Of a stretch of DNA of 64,000 nucleotides, positions 62,525 to 64,000 are shown piece by piece. The DNA is taken from assembly GCA_934098295.1 (NCBI GenBank), contig CAKONV010000006.1, positions 1 through 64,000 of the forward strand, read 5' to 3'. The position numbers and the translations under genes were made by a program. Position 1 is the stretch's first letter; each line of letters starts with the position of its first letter. Under the pieces are notes generated by a model. That model worked only from the letters and a program-made list of their open reading frames with translations, did no database searches and was not told where the DNA came from. Source of the DNA: an uncultured Bacilli bacterium. Its GTDB lineage: Bacteria; Bacillota_I; Bacilli_A; ML615J-28; CAG-313.

Positions 62525-63922
62525 ATGAAGAAAAAATTTATATTGTTAATTATTATAATATTTTTAAGTTTATATGGTTGTAATAGTAAGGAAAAGGTAA
62601 GCTTAGAAAATAATGAAGTTAAAATCTTTTATTTAGATGATAACTTAAATGAGATTTATGAAAATACGCATATAAGAGTAAAAAACATGAAAAAGGAAAT
62701 TTTATTATCTTTAAATAATGAAAAGGTTAAAGTAGATAATTTAAAAATAGATGAAGTTGGCGAATATATCGCAGAAATTAGTTATAATAATTATAAAGTA
62801 ATGATGCCATACATAGTTTCATTAAGAAAGTGGGATGGAAGCTCAAATATTAATTGGTATGATGAAAATGAAAATCTTTATGAAATAAAAAATGCCGAAG
62901 AATTAAGTGGTTTGAGTAAACTTGTAAATGATGGAAATACTTTTGAAGGAAAGACAATAAAGTTAAAATTTGATATCGATTTAGACAATAAAGAGTTTAT
63001 TCCTATCGGTAGCAATAAAAAAGGAGAATTTGATAAAATAGATAAGTATTTTTGTGGGACTTTTGATGGTAATAACAAAAAAATAAAGAATTTAAAAATT
63101 ACCGCGAAATTAAATTCTAAAGGTGAACATATTGATTATTTAACATCGTATTATCATGCTGGCTTATTTGGATATGTTAAAAATGTAGTTGTAAAAAATC
63201 TTACTTTAGAAAATGTCAATATAATTAATGGTATGGGAAACAATTATGTGCGGAGCTTGCAAGGAACAGGTGGCTTAATTGGTCATGCTAATGGTGAATG
63301 TATTTTAGAAAATATTAGTTTAATAGGAAAAATAACAATTAAAGGCGAATATAAAGTTGGTGGTATAATTGGATCCGCATCTGGTAGTAAACTAGAAATA
63401 AAGAATAGTAAGATAATAGGTGATGAAAATAGTTTTGTATATGGTACGGATACTGATTTTAAAGATACTTGTAATTTTGGTGGCTTAATGGGGTTTACAT
63501 CAAGTTTAAAAAACGAAATAACTAACGTTGTAACTAAAATCAACGTTACAGGATGGCTATCAGGTGGATTAATAGGTAGTGCTAGTGAAGGTAAGTTGTT
63601 AATTAAAAATGTTGCTGTTTATGGTAATGTTACCCTAGATGAAGGAAATAGCATAGGTGGCTTAATTGGTTCTCGGTTTGTTGATATGAATCTTTCCGAC
63701 TGTTATTTTTTAGGAGAATTATTTTATAAAAAAGATGATAATATCAAAGCTGATTTAATGGTATCTAGTTATGGCAATAAAACATCATTAATAAATTCTT
63801 CCAACTTATTTGTGGTTGAAAATAAAAATAATCAAGTGCCTAATAGTTTAAATAGTATTTATTTAAGTCACGATGATATTCTTCTTAAAATGGATAATGA
63901 TTTAAAAAAATTATTAAGTTAA
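62525..63922 (+). CDS. GLUG-repeat lipoprotein
   Basis: This 465-residue surface lipoprotein has a signal peptide with lipobox LYGC (Cys near residue 19). Residues about 100-160 carry the entry strands (YEIKNAEELSGLSKLVNDG...). From about 210 six GLUG-type turns follow: YHAGLFGYVKN, GTGGLIGHANG, KVGGIIGSASG, NFGGLMGFTSS, LSGGLIGSASE and SIGGLIGSRF. GLUG repeats form beta-helical adhesin-like surfaces in gut and oral bacteria and in IgA-protease-type proteins; binding partner unknown. GAGG lies before the ATG. Confidence 0.87.
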   Translation: MKKKFILLIIIIFLSLYGCNSKEKVSLENNEVKIFYLDDNLNEIYENTHIRVKNMKKEILLSLNNEKVKVDNLKIDEVGEYIAEISYNNYKVMMPYIVSLRKWDGSSNINWYDENENLYEIKNAEELSGLSKLVNDGNTFEGKTIKLKFDIDLDNKEFIPIGSNKKGEFDKIDKYFCGTFDGNNKKIKNLKITAKLNSKGEHIDYLTSYYHAGLFGYVKNVVVKNLTLENVNIINGMGNNYVRSLQGTGGLIGHANGECILENISLIGKITIKGEYKVGGIIGSASGSKLEIKNSKIIGDENSFVYGTDTDFKDTCNFGGLMGFTSSLKNEITNVVTKINVTGWLSGGLIGSASEGKLLIKNVAVYGNVTLDEGNSIGGLIGSRFVDMNLSDCYFLGELFYKKDDNIKADLMVSSYGNKTSLINSSNLFVVENKNNQVPNSLNSIYLSHDDILLKMDNDLKKLLS

Positions 63923-64000
63923 AAGTTAGTTAACAATAAAATGAGAGAATTAACTAATAATAAGTTTTAATCTTGCAATGTTAGAAAAAATGATGTATAA
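63923..64000. other. Right-edge intergenic stretch
   Basis: These last 78 bases contain no terminator or gene start that I can support. The next gene lies outside the window. Confidence 0.5.

Noticed and set aside
1..64000. CRISPR array, tRNA or rRNA genes
   Set aside because: No regularly spaced palindromic repeats and no cloverleaf or rRNA-like stretches were noticed. The only spaced repeats are the TTGATA array, the Pho-box repeats, the coding minisatellite and the 61-bp pair.

Overview
The window is AT-rich, densely coded DNA with mostly + strand genes. TGA is a real stop (for example at 49622-49624 and 51877-51879) and Trp is TGG, so the standard bacterial code applies. Strong AGGAG ribosome sites, short lipoprotein signal peptides, a Ktr-type K+ system and a PhoU/PhoP/PhoR-type phosphate operon point to a low-GC Bacillota (Bacilli/Erysipelotrichia or a standard-code relative of the Mollicutes). 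I see no tRNA, rRNA or CRISPR array.

Region 1 (about 1-22.5 kb) is a defence/mobile island. A small HTH regulator precedes a tightly packed set: SNF2-type helicase with an N-terminal PLD-like region, DUF4391 protein, type III Mod methyltransferase, type III Res helicase-nuclease, PHP-ABC ATPase and a small overlapping partner. I read this as an extended type III restriction-modification system. Beyond fragments of two unrelated insertion sequences lie a small membrane protein abutting a HEPN-like protein, a KAP NTPase, a second PHP-ATPase/partner pair whose PHP N-terminus is out of frame by one base at A-tracts, a multi-span membrane protein, a DUF4268 nuclease-like protein and a DUF2971 protein. 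The DUF2971 gene is bracketed by about 60-bp direct repeats that carry a terminator. An orphan HigA-like antitoxin closes the island.

Region 2 (22.5-37.2 kb) is mixed: a cytidine-deaminase-like gene, an unrecognised gene with highly-expressed-type codon use, three GH18 lipoproteins (one alone, two in tandem) carrying InlB-like repeats, a DUF4143 ATPase, sirtuin, HD hydrolase, YcxB-like protein, low-molecular-weight phosphatase, serine beta-lactamase-like protein and an L-2-amino-thiazoline-4-carboxylate hydrolase-like protein.

Region 3 (37.2-44.4 kb) is a phosphate operon, pstS-pstC-pstA-pstB-phoU-response regulator-histidine kinase, behind a terminator and a Pho-box-like repeat. PstS appears circularly permuted, PstA has a large extracytoplasmic insertion, and a terminator hairpin sits between pstS and pstC.

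Region 4 (44.4-64 kb) is housekeeping and surface: a DUF4097 lipoprotein, SGNH hydrolase, KtrAB-like K+ uptake on the minus strand, cysK-cysE, Nudix, a methyltransferase, a Cu+ P-type ATPase with HMA domains at both ends, a DUF3737-MalY-TtcA-like-Mrp chain of overlapping genes, a DUF2974 hydrolase, a second methyltransferase, two CobW-type GTPases (one with a Cys/His/acidic repeat tract, one fused to a DUF1980/YcgQ-like domain) and a GLUG-repeat lipoprotein.
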